38,940 nt of DNA from Chloroflexota bacterium (GTDB lineage: Bacteria; Chloroflexota; Dehalococcoidia; Dehalococcoidales; UBA2162): contig JACQGQ010000016.1 in NCBI GenBank assembly GCA_016199495.1, positions 1 through 38,940 on the forward strand. The letters run 5' to 3'. The number at the start of each line of letters is the position of its first letter. The stretch's first letter is position 1. Under the pieces are notes generated by a model. The model did not search any database and was not told where the DNA came from. It saw only the letters and a list, made by a program, of their open reading frames with translations. This document shows, in pieces, positions 6,764 to 16,929 of this stretch. Made by a program: the position numbers and the translations under genes.

Positions 6764-8062
6764 CTAGTCCAGCTTACGTATTCGGGTAGCGAAGATTAGC
6801 GCCAGCAGGGATATGATGACAAGAATCACAGCAAACCCGCCAATTGCCCACTGCACCCCGATGCCCTCGGCCATCAACCCGGCAGTAAAGGTGCCCAGAC
6901 TTGATAGACCAAACTCCATCATGTAAATGCTCATTACCCTTCCCCGATACTCGTCTGCCGAATAGTACTGGAGCAGGGTGTTGCTCAGTGTCATCCGCCC
7001 GCTCTGCCCCAGTCCAACGATAGCAATCAAGCCCAGGGAAAGGTAGAGCGTGCTGGAAAAGGCGAAACCAGCCAGAGCGATGCCCAAAACGAGACAGCTA
7101 ATCAGCAACATAACGCCCCGCTTCTTGTTAGGCAGGGAGGCGAGGGTGAGAGAACCAGCGATGGCACCAGCGCCGGCGACGCTCATCAGCATCCCCATGC
7201 CCCTGGCACCAATCCTGAGAATATCATCAGCAAAGATAGGTAGCAGCATCTGGTAGGGCATAGAGAGTATGACCACGAAGATGGTAAAGACCAGGGTAAG
7301 CAGGATAGCAGTCTCACGCCGAATATAATGAAACCCCTCTTTAATGTCAGTCAGGGCGCCACTACCACGCAGTGTTATCATGCCGGTCGGCGGCATCAGA
7401 GCAATGAAGACCATGGACAGGAGATAGAATCCTACCGTAATATAGTAGATAGGGGCGAAGCCAAAAGCCTCAATGATAAAGCCGGCGGCCGCCGGTGCCA
7501 GTAGCCGGAGGCTATTCATCTGCAGTACGTTCAAGGAGACAGCGTTCATTACCTGGTCCTGACTGACGATTTCAGATATGATAGTCTGGCGTGAGGGCAT
7601 CATCAGACCCTGAACAGTTGCCTTAAGCACTGAAGCCACCATAAGAATCCACCACGAACCAGCATGTTCAGGACTGAGGTAACCCAGAGTCAGCGAGAGG
7701 GCGATACCTAAAGAGACTAAAGCTGAGCCGGCCTGCCCCGCCAGCAAAACATATTTCTTCTGCACGCGGTCGGCAATAACCCCACCGAAGAGGGAGAGAA
7801 AAAGCATGGGTATGGCAGTAACCAGTGCCATCAGTCCCAGAATGGACGCTGAGCCGGTAATGCGATAGATGAGTAATGAGCGTGCCAGCATCTCCATGTT
7901 CATCGGCGCCGTAAAACCCAGCATACCAAAGAAGAAAAGGCGGTAGACTGGGTTCCCCAGAGAGCTGAAGGTCTGCTTGCCCAGGGAGATGCCAGGCAGA
8001 CCATTCATGCCCCGGTCAGTTGCCACACCCGTGTCTTTATATACGCCGGCTTCTTTCTTCAT
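6764..8062 (-). CDS. MFS transporter, EntS-like (MFS_3) type
   Basis: This is a 432-residue protein with about twelve transmembrane segments. It has the MFS motif between segments 2 and 3 (GGVIADRVQKKYVLL) and a related one in the second half (GRVMSIYMM). The first ~35 residues are soluble. The overall pattern, NPVYRLFFFGMLGF then LLIYRITGSASILGL, is that of the enterobactin-exporter-like MFS_3 group. The substrate is not evident. It lies upstream of the DsbA-like gene on the same strand with a 48-base gap, so co-transcription is possible. Confidence 0.85.
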   Translation of the reverse strand: MKKEAGVYKDTGVATDRGMNGLPGISLGKQTFSSLGNPVYRLFFFGMLGFTAPMNMEMLARSLLIYRITGSASILGLMALVTAIPMLFLSLFGGVIADRVQKKYVLLAGQAGSALVSLGIALSLTLGYLSPEHAGSWWILMVASVLKATVQGLMMPSRQTIISEIVSQDQVMNAVSLNVLQMNSLRLLAPAAAGFIIEAFGFAPIYYITVGFYLLSMVFIALMPPTGMITLRGSGALTDIKEGFHYIRRETAILLTLVFTIFVVILSMPYQMLLPIFADDILRIGARGMGMLMSVAGAGAIAGSLTLASLPNKKRGVMLLISCLVLGIALAGFAFSSTLYLSLGLIAIVGLGQSGRMTLSNTLLQYYSADEYRGRVMSIYMMEFGLSSLGTFTAGLMAEGIGVQWAIGGFAVILVIISLLALIFATRIRKLD

Positions 8063-8227
8063 TCACCACTACCCGCGCTTCTAAGTAAGAGGCAAAGCCG
8101 CTCCCTAAGTAGGGGTCTAAAACCCTTCCTGAAAATTGCCATTCTGCTCTATAGTTTACACTTGTCGCCCTTGAAAGACAAGCTCATATTGCCCACTTAA
8201 TAGCGCCGACCCACTTTAATCCGGCTG

Positions 8228-8256
8228 TTGCTAGATGCTGGCTGATATGCTATACT
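8228..8256 (+). promoter_or_regulatory. Probable sigma-70-type promoter for the rpsB operon
   Basis: TTGCTA and TATACT are separated by 17 bases, and a second TATACT lies at 8261-8266. The inverted repeat CTAGTT-AAC-AACTAG (8272-8286) lies between this promoter and the rpsB ribosome site. Confidence 0.5.
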
Positions 8257-8300
8257 TCGTTATACTTTAGGCTAGTTAACAACTAGAAAGGGGTTCGAAT

Positions 8301-9092
8301 TTGCCAGATACCGCTACCATTAAACAACTTCTGGAAGCCGGTGCCCACTTCGGGCATCAGACCAGCCGCTGGAACCCGCGCATGAAGAAATACATCTTCA
8401 CCAAGCGCAACGGCATTCATATCATTGACCTGGAGCAAACTGCCAGCTTGTTGGATAAAGCCTGCCAATTTATCCGACAGGTGGCTGCCGATGGCGGCCA
8501 CATCCTTTTCGTCGGCACCAAGAAGCAGGCTCACGAGAGCATAGAAGAAGAGTCCCGGCGCTGCGGTATGTACTATGTCAAGGAGCGCTGGATAGGCGGG
8601 GTGCTGACTAATTTTGCGACTATTCAGGCACGCATAGATTATCTGGTTCGTTTAGAAGACCAGCAATCCAGGGGGGAATTTAACCGCTTACCCAAGAAGG
8701 AAGCCCTGAAACTTGAGGAGAAAATCTTGCGCCTCAATCGACAAATGGGTGGCATCAAAGAAATGACCCGGCTGCCGGAGGCTCTATTCGTAGTTGACAC
8801 GGCAAAGGAAAGGATTGCTTTAGCTGAAGCCAAACGTATCGGCATACCAGTGGTCGCCATAACAGATACTAACTGCAATCCTGATGAGATAGACTATCCT
8901 GTCCCGGCTAATGATGATGCTATTAGAGCCATCAGACTAATATGCAGTAAAATTGCCGATGCAATTATTGAAGGCAAACTCAGCCAGGCGGCGATTCCCC
9001 CGGAAGAAGGACAGGCAGAAGTTTTGGGGGAGCTTGAGGTTGCCGGAGTTGCCGAATCTCTTATTTTCGCCCCTGATGATAAACAAGGCTAG
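8301..9092 (+). CDS. rpsB: 30S ribosomal protein S2
   Basis: S2 of the small ribosomal subunit, 263 residues. Recognisable blocks are [57 protein letters not shown] and [12 protein letters not shown]. The start is a TTG with AAAGGGG upstream; no ATG is possible without losing conserved sequence. A C-terminal tail of about 25 acidic residues extends beyond the core. It is the first gene of the rpsB-tsf-pyrH-frr-uppS-cdsA cluster. Confidence 0.97.
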   Translation: MPDTATIKQLLEAGAHFGHQTSRWNPRMKKYIFTKRNGIHIIDLEQTASLLDKACQFIRQVAADGGHILFVGTKKQAHESIEEESRRCGMYYVKERWIGGVLTNFATIQARIDYLVRLEDQQSRGEFNRLPKKEALKLEEKILRLNRQMGGIKEMTRLPEALFVVDTAKERIALAEAKRIGIPVVAITDTNCNPDEIDYPVPANDDAIRAIRLICSKIADAIIEGKLSQAAIPPEEGQAEVLGELEVAGVAESLIFAPDDKQG

Positions 9093-9101
9093 GAGGCAAG
9101 G

Positions 9102-9605
9102 TTGAAGATTCCAACAGATAGGGTAAGAGAGCTAAGAGAACAGTCTGGAGCTGGTATTATGGAGTGCCGTAATGCCCTCCTTGAAGTAGAGGGGGATATC
9201 GCCAGGGCTCTGCAACTGCTCAAGCAACGTAACCTCCTTAAGGTGGAGAAAAAAAGAGAGCGCGCCGCTTCCCAGGGACTAATTGAAGCCTATATCCATA
9301 CCGGAGGGCGCATTGGCGCCATGGTTGAAGTGAACTGCGAGACTGACTTTGTCGCCCGCACTGATGAATTCAAAGAACTGGCTCACTACCTGGCAATGCA
9401 AATAGCTGCTCAAGACCCTCGATTTATCTCACAGGAAGAAATACCTGAGGGAACTGACCTGGAAGCTCAAGCAGCTTGCCTGCTTCTTCAGCCTTACATC
9501 AAAAACCCTGATATGAGTATCCAAGCTCTTATCGACGAAACTATCGCCAAAGTAGGCGAGAATATCAAGGTAAGCCGCTTCGCCAGATTCGAAGTGGGAG
9601 CGTAG
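9102..9605 (+). CDS. tsf: Elongation factor Ts (short form)
   Basis: EF-Ts catalyses GDP/GTP exchange on EF-Tu. The N-terminal UBA-like segment VRELREQSGAGIMECRNALL and the signature EVNCETDFVARTDEF are present. At 167 residues it lacks the second half of the dimerisation region seen in the ~280-residue E. coli protein, as in several Chloroflexota and Cyanobacteria-like short forms. The start is TTG, with GGAGG eight bases upstream. Only nine bases separate it from rpsB. Confidence 0.96.
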   Translation: MKIPTDRVRELREQSGAGIMECRNALLEVEGDIARALQLLKQRNLLKVEKKRERAASQGLIEAYIHTGGRIGAMVEVNCETDFVARTDEFKELAHYLAMQIAAQDPRFISQEEIPEGTDLEAQAACLLLQPYIKNPDMSIQALIDETIAKVGENIKVSRFARFEVGA

Positions 9606-9619
9606 TAAATCACATTTAG

Positions 9620-10922
<1,303 letters not shown>

Positions 10923-10942
10923 CCGGGATTAGAGGCCAAAAC

Positions 10943-11659
10943 ATGGCTAAAACCCCAACCACCAAGAAATTTATTCTGCTCCCTACCCATATCGCTATGG
11001 TACCGGACGGTAACGGTCGCTGGGCAGAACGGCGTGGATTACCCCGGCTTAGTGGACATCGGGAAGGGGCAGAAAATATGCGCCGTATGATTAAATACCT
11101 CAGCAAATACCCGATAAAATATGTAACTCTTTATGGTTTCTCTACGGAAAACTGGACTCGCCCTGAAGTGGAGGTCATGGGTCTATTCGCCATATTAGAG
11201 GAGTTCATCAATAAATGTGTCCCCGAATTTAATCAGGAGGGTATCAAACTCCGTCACCTTGGGCGGCTTAATGAGCTTCCCCGGAATCTACAGGCAGCCA
11301 TAAATAGGGCGATGGAGCTAACTGAAAATAACGCCAGGATGACGCTTAATCTCGCTTTTAATTACGGGGGACGCGCTGAGATTGTAGACGCGGTGCGCCG
11401 TCTCATCGCTGAGGGCGTTAGTCCCCAAAATATAGATGAAGAGTCATTTGGCCACTATCTCTATACGGCTGGGTTACCTAATGTTGACCTGATAATTCGT
11501 ACTGGCGATGAGATGCGCTTTAGCAATTTCCTGATTTGGCAAACAGCCTACAGCGAATACCATTTCACCAAAGTCCTTTGGCCTGACTTTGGTGAAAAAG
11601 ACATTGACACGGCACTGCTATCCTACAGTCGGAGACAAAGGCGCTTCGGTGGATTATAA
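10943..11659 (+). CDS. uppS: Isoprenyl transferase (undecaprenyl diphosphate synthase type)
   Basis: This is a cis-prenyltransferase that elongates isoprenyl diphosphate for the lipid carrier used in envelope glycan synthesis. The 238-residue protein has HIAMVPDGNGRWAERRG with the catalytic Asp, then GHREGAENMRRMI, LYGFSTENWTRP and the C-terminal FLIWQTAYSEYHF. The following gene, cdsA, is separated by 14 bases or less. Confidence 0.95.
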   Translation: MAKTPTTKKFILLPTHIAMVPDGNGRWAERRGLPRLSGHREGAENMRRMIKYLSKYPIKYVTLYGFSTENWTRPEVEVMGLFAILEEFINKCVPEFNQEGIKLRHLGRLNELPRNLQAAINRAMELTENNARMTLNLAFNYGGRAEIVDAVRRLIAEGVSPQNIDEESFGHYLYTAGLPNVDLIIRTGDEMRFSNFLIWQTAYSEYHFTKVLWPDFGEKDIDTALLSYSRRQRRFGGL

Positions 11660-11673
11660 TCCCGGTGATAAGT

Positions 11674-12507
11674 ATGCTTAGGCAAAGGGTCATCACGGCG
11701 CTGTGGATTATTCCGCCACTGCTGGCCGTTGTCTGGTTTGACCAACCATTACCCTGGTTCACTCTATTTGCGGCTATCTGGGGCATGATGGCTGTCTTTG
11801 AATTCTACCGCCTGGTAGCGGCTTCTAAGGTGCTGCCGCTCACCTACTTTGGACTGGTCTGGACCCTGCTCTTCATCCTTAGTCGCAGCTCAGATTTGTT
11901 GTCTTTGCTTAAACCTTACTTTGACCTTGACCTGCTCACCCCGTTGCTATTAACCTCGGCATTACTGCTATCCTTAATCTGGCTCATCCTGCGGGTGCGG
12001 GGGAAAACTTTTGCTGGCTGGGCATGGACGATTGCTGGCATTCTCTATGTGGGCTGGCTACTAGGTTACCTGGTAGCCATAAGAGACCTGGAAGACGGTA
12101 GAAACTGGGTATTTCTTGCCCTATTTACCACCTTTGCTTCGGATACGGCCGCTTTCTTTACCGGCAGAGCCTTGGGCAGGAATAAACTTGCCCCGGACAT
12201 CAGCCCGGCTAAGACCTGGGAGGGAGCCATCAGTGGCATCTTCGGGGCTATCCTCGTTAGCCTCTTCTTTGTTCTACCCACGCCGCTCAACCTTGACCTC
12301 AACTGGGGGCAGGCGATACTTCTGGGCTTACTGGTCAGCATCTTCGGGCAACTCGGCGACCTTGCCGAGTCTGTGTTCAAACGTAATATGGAAGTAAAAG
12401 ACTCCGGCCGGCTAATCCCGGGACATGGGGGACTCCTTGACCGAATGGACAGCATTGCCTTCGCTGGCATAGTGGTCTACTATTACGCGCTCTGGGTAAT
12501 GGCGTAA
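11674..12507 (+). CDS. cdsA: Phosphatidate cytidylyltransferase (CDP-diacylglycerol synthase)
   Basis: An integral membrane enzyme that makes CDP-diacylglycerol from CTP and phosphatidic acid. About eight transmembrane segments are visible. The C-terminal CdsA signature is clear: SPAKTWEGAISG, then SVFKRNMEVKDSGRLIPGHG and LLDRMDS. The ATG at 11674 has GGTGA five bases upstream; the ORF track GTG at 11665 adds three residues. In Dehalococcoides this gene is usually followed by dxr, rseP and ispG, but here an MFS gene on the opposite strand follows. Confidence 0.95.
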   Translation: MLRQRVITALWIIPPLLAVVWFDQPLPWFTLFAAIWGMMAVFEFYRLVAASKVLPLTYFGLVWTLLFILSRSSDLLSLLKPYFDLDLLTPLLLTSALLLSLIWLILRVRGKTFAGWAWTIAGILYVGWLLGYLVAIRDLEDGRNWVFLALFTTFASDTAAFFTGRALGRNKLAPDISPAKTWEGAISGIFGAILVSLFFVLPTPLNLDLNWGQAILLGLLVSIFGQLGDLAESVFKRNMEVKDSGRLIPGHGGLLDRMDSIAFAGIVVYYYALWVMA

Positions 12508-12581
12508 AGTGATTAGTCACCCTGGGTTCAAGCGGCTCTACAGGTCAGCAACCCCTTTGACTGGCATATAATCGGGCACTA

Positions 12582-13727
12582 TTAGCTGTATCCTCGGGTA
12601 AACCAGATAAATAGGGCCGTGCCTATAATCCCTAGAACTGCTCCCAGGTAAAATACCGAGTCGATATTCAACAAATCGGCGACTCCGCCAGATATAATTG
12701 GGCCTAAAGCCATGCCCAGGCTCTGTGCCAGAAACAATATGGATATAGTTGAGCCCATACCGAACTTTCGACCCTCTTCTACCGTCAGGGCGCCAGCGGC
12801 TGGCGAGGAGACGGTGGCGCTCAGACCATGGATGAGCAATACCCCGAGTAATAGCCAGAAGCTAGTGGTCAGGGGAATAGCCGCCAGCAATATCGTAAAG
12901 AGAATGTTGCCGAGGATGATGAGGTTTCTTCTATTGAATCTATCGGCAAGCAAGCCGCCCAGAGGTGTAAATAGGGTCATTGACAGAATATTAATTGTTA
13001 ATAATATGCCTATAAGACTGGTGCTTAAGCCAATCATAGAAGCGAAGATAGGCAGGAAGGCAGTGATGCCTCCCCGGCCCAGGGCTTGTGCCACCCGGAA
13101 GCTGAAGAGGCCCTTGACCATGCTGCTGGCGCTCATCTCTTTGAAGGATAAATGAAACTCTTTAGAGGTTTGTCTACGGGTGGATTCAGGTAGAAAGACG
13201 AGGGCGACCATGGCCGCCAGTAAGTTAAGACTGGACATGCTGAGGAAGGCGGTCGTCATCCCGAAGTTTTCAGTCACTACTCCCCCCAGAAGGGGGCCAA
13301 AGCCAAAACCGCTGAAAAAGGCAGCGTCGGCGTAGCCCTGCCATCGCCCTTCTTCGCCCTCCGGGGAGAGGTCACCGAGATAAGCCATGGCGATGGGAAT
13401 AGTCACTGCTCCAGCTATACCCTGAATTAAGCGGACGAGGGCGAGATGGCTAACAGTCCCTGCCCAGACGTAACCCACGGAAATAATGGCGTAAGCTAGC
13501 AGGCCGATAACGAGAAAAAGCTTTCTGCCCCTTCGGTCAGAGAGCCGGCCAGCAATGGGGACAGCGACACTGTTAGAAATAAAATAGGAGGCAACAATAA
13601 TACCTAACCAGATGCTGGTAGCTCCCATGTCTCTAAGGTAAAGGGGTAGGAGTGGTGATACTATCCCGATGCCTAATGTGGACGAAAAAACACAGAGGGC
13701 TAAAACAGGGAAAACTTTCTTTATCAC
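12582..13727 (-). CDS. MFS transporter, multidrug-efflux-like
   Basis: This is a 381-residue protein with twelve predicted transmembrane segments. The first half has the classic MFS loop GRLSDRRGRKLFLVIGLLAYA and the second half a repeat of it (GGLLADRFNRRNLIILG). The segment GAVTIPIAMAYLGDLSPEGEEGRW resembles motif C-like regions of drug exporters. The substrate is unknown. The start is GTG with no obvious ribosome site. It stands alone on the minus strand, convergent with cdsA. Confidence 0.85.
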   Translation of the reverse strand: MIKKVFPVLALCVFSSTLGIGIVSPLLPLYLRDMGATSIWLGIIVASYFISNSVAVPIAGRLSDRRGRKLFLVIGLLAYAIISVGYVWAGTVSHLALVRLIQGIAGAVTIPIAMAYLGDLSPEGEEGRWQGYADAAFFSGFGFGPLLGGVVTENFGMTTAFLSMSSLNLLAAMVALVFLPESTRRQTSKEFHLSFKEMSASSMVKGLFSFRVAQALGRGGITAFLPIFASMIGLSTSLIGILLTINILSMTLFTPLGGLLADRFNRRNLIILGNILFTILLAAIPLTTSFWLLLGVLLIHGLSATVSSPAAGALTVEEGRKFGMGSTISILFLAQSLGMALGPIISGGVADLLNIDSVFYLGAVLGIIGTALFIWFTRGYS

Positions 13728-13923
13728 TGGTGTAATAACGTATTATAACCTTTAATGTTGCACTAGGCAATCAGCCCCATCCCCTGCCTGCTAAGGCTCT
13801 GGCAGGCAGGCCTGTATCCCCTTGCCAAAGGAAAGAGGACGAGATGATTTCGTGTTGACAAAAAAATAGGGAGATGAGAGGGATTTAAACAGGGACAGTC
13901 AAAGTAAAATAGTAAGGCGTTTA

Positions 13924-13995
13924 AGAGGGGCGAAGCCCCTCTTTTATTCTTCTCCCTTCCCCTTGGAAAGAGGAAGGGGGACACAGGGGGATGGG
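13924..13995 (-). repeat. Dispersed palindromic repeat, copy 1
   Basis: Read on the minus strand it runs CCCATCCCCCT, then CCCCCTTCC and GGGGAAGGG arms, then the hairpin GAGGGGC-TTCG-CCCCTC. The same architecture occurs at 17311-17530, 31998-32192 and 37614-37799. The rest of the 508-base gap 13728-14235 holds a CCTGCC/GGCAGG hairpin, the thrS promoter and its leader. No gene was seen there; the 73-residue ORF at 13763-13984 is repeat-derived. Confidence 0.6.
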
Positions 13996-14056
13996 ATTAT
14001 AAAATACTAAGGGGGGTGGGGGCTAATAAACGGACTCAACGACGCAGCGCTACTGA

Positions 14057-14085
14057 TTGCGCTGCTAGCCTGTGGCTGGTATAAT
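14057..14085 (+). promoter_or_regulatory. Probable thrS promoter with overlapping inverted repeat
   Basis: TTGCGC and TATAAT are separated by 17 bases, predicting a start near 14092 and a leader of about 140 bases. The inverted repeat GCAGCGC-tactgatt-GCGCTGC (14044-14065) covers the -35 box and could be an operator. Confidence 0.6.
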
Positions 14086-14106
14086 AGGCTCAGTTAGATT
14101 GAAGTT

Positions 14107-14207
14107 AACCAGAGCATGGTTGGTGAGTGAATTCATCGATTTTATTAATCCGGAGTAATGGCCGGGGTGGTTGAAGCCTCTCGTCCCTGAGCTGGGTGGG
14201 AGGTTTT
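14107..14207 (+). promoter_or_regulatory. T-box-like leader with terminator upstream of thrS
   Basis: A GGGGTGGT segment (14164-14171) resembles the T-box core, with UGGU suited to pair with an ACCA tRNA end. It is followed by CCTCTCGTCCC (14177-14187), typical of T-box terminator arms. That arm can pair with GGGTGGGAGG (14194-14203), with T4 after it. A short hairpin AACCA-GAGCA-TGGTT (14107-14121) could be a reduced Stem I containing an ACC triplet. The T-box sequence after UGGU departs from consensus (TGAAG instead of ACCGCG), so the call is tentative. Confidence 0.42.
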
Positions 14208-14235
14208 CGTTTGCTGGATGGGGAGGATTTTAACG

Positions 14236-16008
14236 ATGCCTCTTGATAGAGAGCCGGAGATAGATAAAAAGGAAAGGCTGGAAGTGATGCGGCATTCAGC
14301 CGCTCATGTTATGGCTGAGGCGGTGCAGTCTATCTTTCCTGATGCCAGGTTTGGTATTGGGCCGTCTATTGAAAATGGCTTTTATTATGACTTTGAGTTA
14401 CCCCGCTCGCTGACTCCCGATGATTTGCCATCGATTGAAGCTAAGATGGGTGAAATAATCGCTTTAAATGCAGGCTTTATTCGAGAGGAGATGACCAAAG
14501 AGAAGGCGCGACGGCTATTGGCGGCTCAGCCGTATAAGCTGGAATTAATCGATGAAATTCCGGATGAGACGGTGAGCCTGTACCGTCAGGGTTCTTTTGT
14601 CGATTTGTGTCGTGGACCTCATGTCACGGCTGCCGGGGAGATAAAGGCTTTCAAGCTACTCAACATTGCCGGGGCTTACTGGCGGGGTGATGAGCACCGC
14701 CCCATGTTACAGCGCATCTATGGCGTTGCTTTTGACACAGAAGAGGCTCTGTCGGAGCATCTTCTGTGGCTGGAAGAAATCAAAAAGCGTGACCACCGTA
14801 AACTGGGCAGGGAACTGGAGATATTTATTTTCGATGATGAAGTCGGTCCTGGTTTGCCGCTGTGGCTACCCAACGGTGGTATCATTATTGAAGAGATTGA
14901 GAAGCTGGCTAAAGAGACGGAGTTGAAGCACGGTTATGTGCGCGTCAGAACCCCTCATCTGGCTAAAGAAGACCTCTTCAAACGCAGCGGGCACTTGCCG
15001 TACTATGCTGAAAGCATGTACCCGCCGATGGAGATAGAAGGCGTGCGCTACTATGTCAAGCCAATGAACTGCCCGATGCACCACAAGATATTCGCCAGCA
15101 AAACGCGCAGCTATCGCGACCTGCCGCTTCGCATTGCGGAATATGGCACCTGCTACCGCTACGAAAAGTCCGGTGAGCTTCTCGGGCTGATGCGGGTGCG
15201 CTCGATGCAGATGAATGACTCTCATATTTATTGCTCGGAGACACAGTTCGGGCAAGAGTTCGCCGCAGTGGTTTTTCTCTACCTGGAATACTTCAAAATA
15301 TTTGATATTAAAGAATATTACATGCGTCTGAGCACCCATCACCCCAGCGGGCTAGGTAAGAAATATGTTAATAACTCAGCCATGTGGCTGAAGACAGAAG
15401 ACATGGTGCGGAGAGCTATGGACAGTAATAATATTCCGTACCGTGAGGCGGTCGATGAGGCCGCCTTTTATGGCCCAAAGATTGATGTACAGGTTAAGAG
15501 TGCCATCGGTCAGGAGTATACCCTGGCAACCAATCAGGTTGACTTCGCCCAAGCGGAGAGCTTTGACCTGAAATTTGCCAATGAAAAGGGTCAGGAAGAG
15601 CGCCCGCTGATTATTCATCGTGCCCCACTCAGTACTCACGAACGTCTCGTCGGCTTCTTACTGGAGCATTATGGCGGTGCCTTCCCGGTGTGGTTGGCAC
15701 CGGTTCAGGTGACGGTGATTCCGGTGGCTGACCGCCACCTTGATTATGCCCGTAAACTGGAGGCTGGGCTGAGCAGTGAGGGCGTACGGGTGAAGGTTGA
15801 TGCTCGCTCCGAGAGAATGAGCCTTAAAATCAGGCAGGCTCAGCTTGATAAAGTGCCGTATATGCTGGTGGTCGGTGACAAAGAGGTCGCCACGGCTACC
15901 GTTTCCGTCCGCTTGCGTAGCGGTGAGCAACTACCTGCCCAGTCCCTGGCTAGCTTCGAAGAAACTGTCAGGACGGTCATAGCCGATAAAGCGAGAGACC
16001 TGAAATAG
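14236..16008 (+). CDS. thrS: Threonine-tRNA ligase lacking the TGS domain
   Basis: This enzyme charges tRNA-Thr. The 590-residue protein starts directly at the editing/SAD region (MRHSAAHVMAEAVQSIFPDA, FVDLCRGPHV). The class II catalytic core follows, with PMNCPMHHKIF, RIAEYGTCYRYEKSGEL and GLMRVRSMQMNDSHIY, and the anticodon-binding domain ends the protein. The N-terminal TGS domain of the ~640-residue E. coli enzyme is missing. The ATG at 14236 is chosen because GGGAGGA precedes it at proper spacing; the ATG at 14218 lies inside that leader. Transcription is probably controlled by the T-box-like leader. Confidence 0.96.
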   Translation: MPLDREPEIDKKERLEVMRHSAAHVMAEAVQSIFPDARFGIGPSIENGFYYDFELPRSLTPDDLPSIEAKMGEIIALNAGFIREEMTKEKARRLLAAQPYKLELIDEIPDETVSLYRQGSFVDLCRGPHVTAAGEIKAFKLLNIAGAYWRGDEHRPMLQRIYGVAFDTEEALSEHLLWLEEIKKRDHRKLGRELEIFIFDDEVGPGLPLWLPNGGIIIEEIEKLAKETELKHGYVRVRTPHLAKEDLFKRSGHLPYYAESMYPPMEIEGVRYYVKPMNCPMHHKIFASKTRSYRDLPLRIAEYGTCYRYEKSGELLGLMRVRSMQMNDSHIYCSETQFGQEFAAVVFLYLEYFKIFDIKEYYMRLSTHHPSGLGKKYVNNSAMWLKTEDMVRRAMDSNNIPYREAVDEAAFYGPKIDVQVKSAIGQEYTLATNQVDFAQAESFDLKFANEKGQEERPLIIHRAPLSTHERLVGFLLEHYGGAFPVWLAPVQVTVIPVADRHLDYARKLEAGLSSEGVRVKVDARSERMSLKIRQAQLDKVPYMLVVGDKEVATATVSVRLRSGEQLPAQSLASFEETVRTVIADKARDLK

Positions 16009-16051
16009 GGGTTGTTTGTCAAGGGGTGGGTTGATAAGTAGTCTTGAAAAT

Positions 16052-16080
16052 TTGATTAGTCTGTCAGAATGTGCTATAGT
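16052..16080 (+). promoter_or_regulatory. Probable infC-rpmI-rplT promoter
   Basis: TTGATT and TATAGT are separated by 17 bases, with a TG upstream of the -10 (TGCTATAGT, an extended -10). The ribosome site GAGGAGG follows about 30 bases later. Confidence 0.5.
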
Positions 16081-16124
16081 TTCTCCTTACAAAACACCCG
16101 TGCTTAGAGGAGGTAAATCAGGAC

Positions 16125-16676
16125 ATAGTTAAGAAGCTGCGTGTTAATGAGGAAATTAGAGCTAAAGAGATTCGCCTGGTGGGGGATAAGGGGGAGCAAC
16201 TGGGGATTATGCCCTTATACCAGGCACGGGAAGTAGCCAAAACTCGTAACCTTGACCTGGTTGAGGTAGCAGCTACCGCCGAACCGCCGGTCTGTCGCCT
16301 GCTTGATTACGGGAAATACAAGTATGAGCAGGCTAAGAAAGAGCGTGAGGCTAAAAAGAGCCAGAGGGTTTCGCTTTTAAGAGAGGTTCGGCTGCGCCCC
16401 AAGATTGGCGCTCATGATTTTGAGGCTAAAGCCAGGTCGGCCAGGAAATTACTGGATGGTGGAGATAAGGTTAAGGTAACCGTGTTGTTCCGGGGACGTG
16501 AAATCACGCACCCTGAGATTGCCTGGAAACTGCTACAGAGGATGGCAGAATCGCTGAAAGATATAGCTTCGGCCGAAGGGCAACCATCGATGATGGGGAG
16601 GAGAATGAACGTGGTGCTGTCACCGATGACTACGCAAAAACCCAGGAAAATAAAAGAAGCAATAAAGGAAACATAG
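16125..16676 (+). CDS. infC: Translation initiation factor IF-3 with probable AUA start
   Basis: IF-3 checks the start codon and keeps ribosomal subunits apart. The ORF track begins at a GTG at 16179, inside conserved sequence. The frame extends upstream with IVKKLRVNEEIRAKEIRLVG, which is the family N-terminus. The only plausible initiator after AGGAGG is ATA at 16125. Rare starts (AUU, AUC, AUA) are a known hallmark of infC and allow autoregulation. The product is 183 residues and has the IF3 N and C domains (LDLVEVAATAEPPVCRLLDY; TVLFRGREITHPE). rpmI follows immediately. Confidence 0.92.
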   Translation: MVKKLRVNEEIRAKEIRLVGDKGEQLGIMPLYQAREVAKTRNLDLVEVAATAEPPVCRLLDYGKYKYEQAKKEREAKKSQRVSLLREVRLRPKIGAHDFEAKARSARKLLDGGDKVKVTVLFRGREITHPEIAWKLLQRMAESLKDIASAEGQPSMMGRRMNVVLSPMTTQKPRKIKEAIKET

Positions 16677-16880
16677 ATGCCAAAACTTAAGACGCACAAA
16701 GGAGCACAGAGCCGTTTCCATATTACCGCTAGCGGTAAAATTATGCGGACTAAGGGTGGGAAGAGTCACTTGCGTCTCCGCAAAGCCAAGCGTGCCAAGC
16801 GTCTTTATGATGGCAAGCTACCGCTGAGCTCCAGTGATAGGAGTCGGATAAAACGGCTTTTACCCTATGGAGTGAAATAA
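16677..16880 (+). CDS. rpmI: 50S ribosomal protein L35
   Basis: A 67-residue basic protein with the L35 pattern MPKLKTHKGAQSRFHITASG, ending in SDRSRIKRLLPY. It starts directly after the infC stop codon, in the conserved infC-rpmI-rplT order. Confidence 0.96.
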   Translation: MPKLKTHKGAQSRFHITASGKIMRTKGGKSHLRLRKAKRAKRLYDGKLPLSSSDRSRIKRLLPYGVK

Positions 16881-16929
16881 TGCGGATAAAGCATTTTAGC
16901 CTGTGGAGCAGGCAAAGAGGAGAAATATT

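Noticed and set aside
8285-8300. GGGGTTCGAAT resembles a tRNA T-loop
   Set aside because: No acceptor, D or anticodon arms fit around it. It is the rpsB ribosome-site region.
13919-13952. Strong hairpin with T run as a plus-strand terminator
   Set aside because: No plus-strand gene precedes it within 1.4 kb. It recurs as part of the dispersed repeat.
13763-13984. 73-residue ORF in the thrS upstream gap
   Set aside because: It consists of dispersed-repeat sequence and has no ribosome site or family resemblance.
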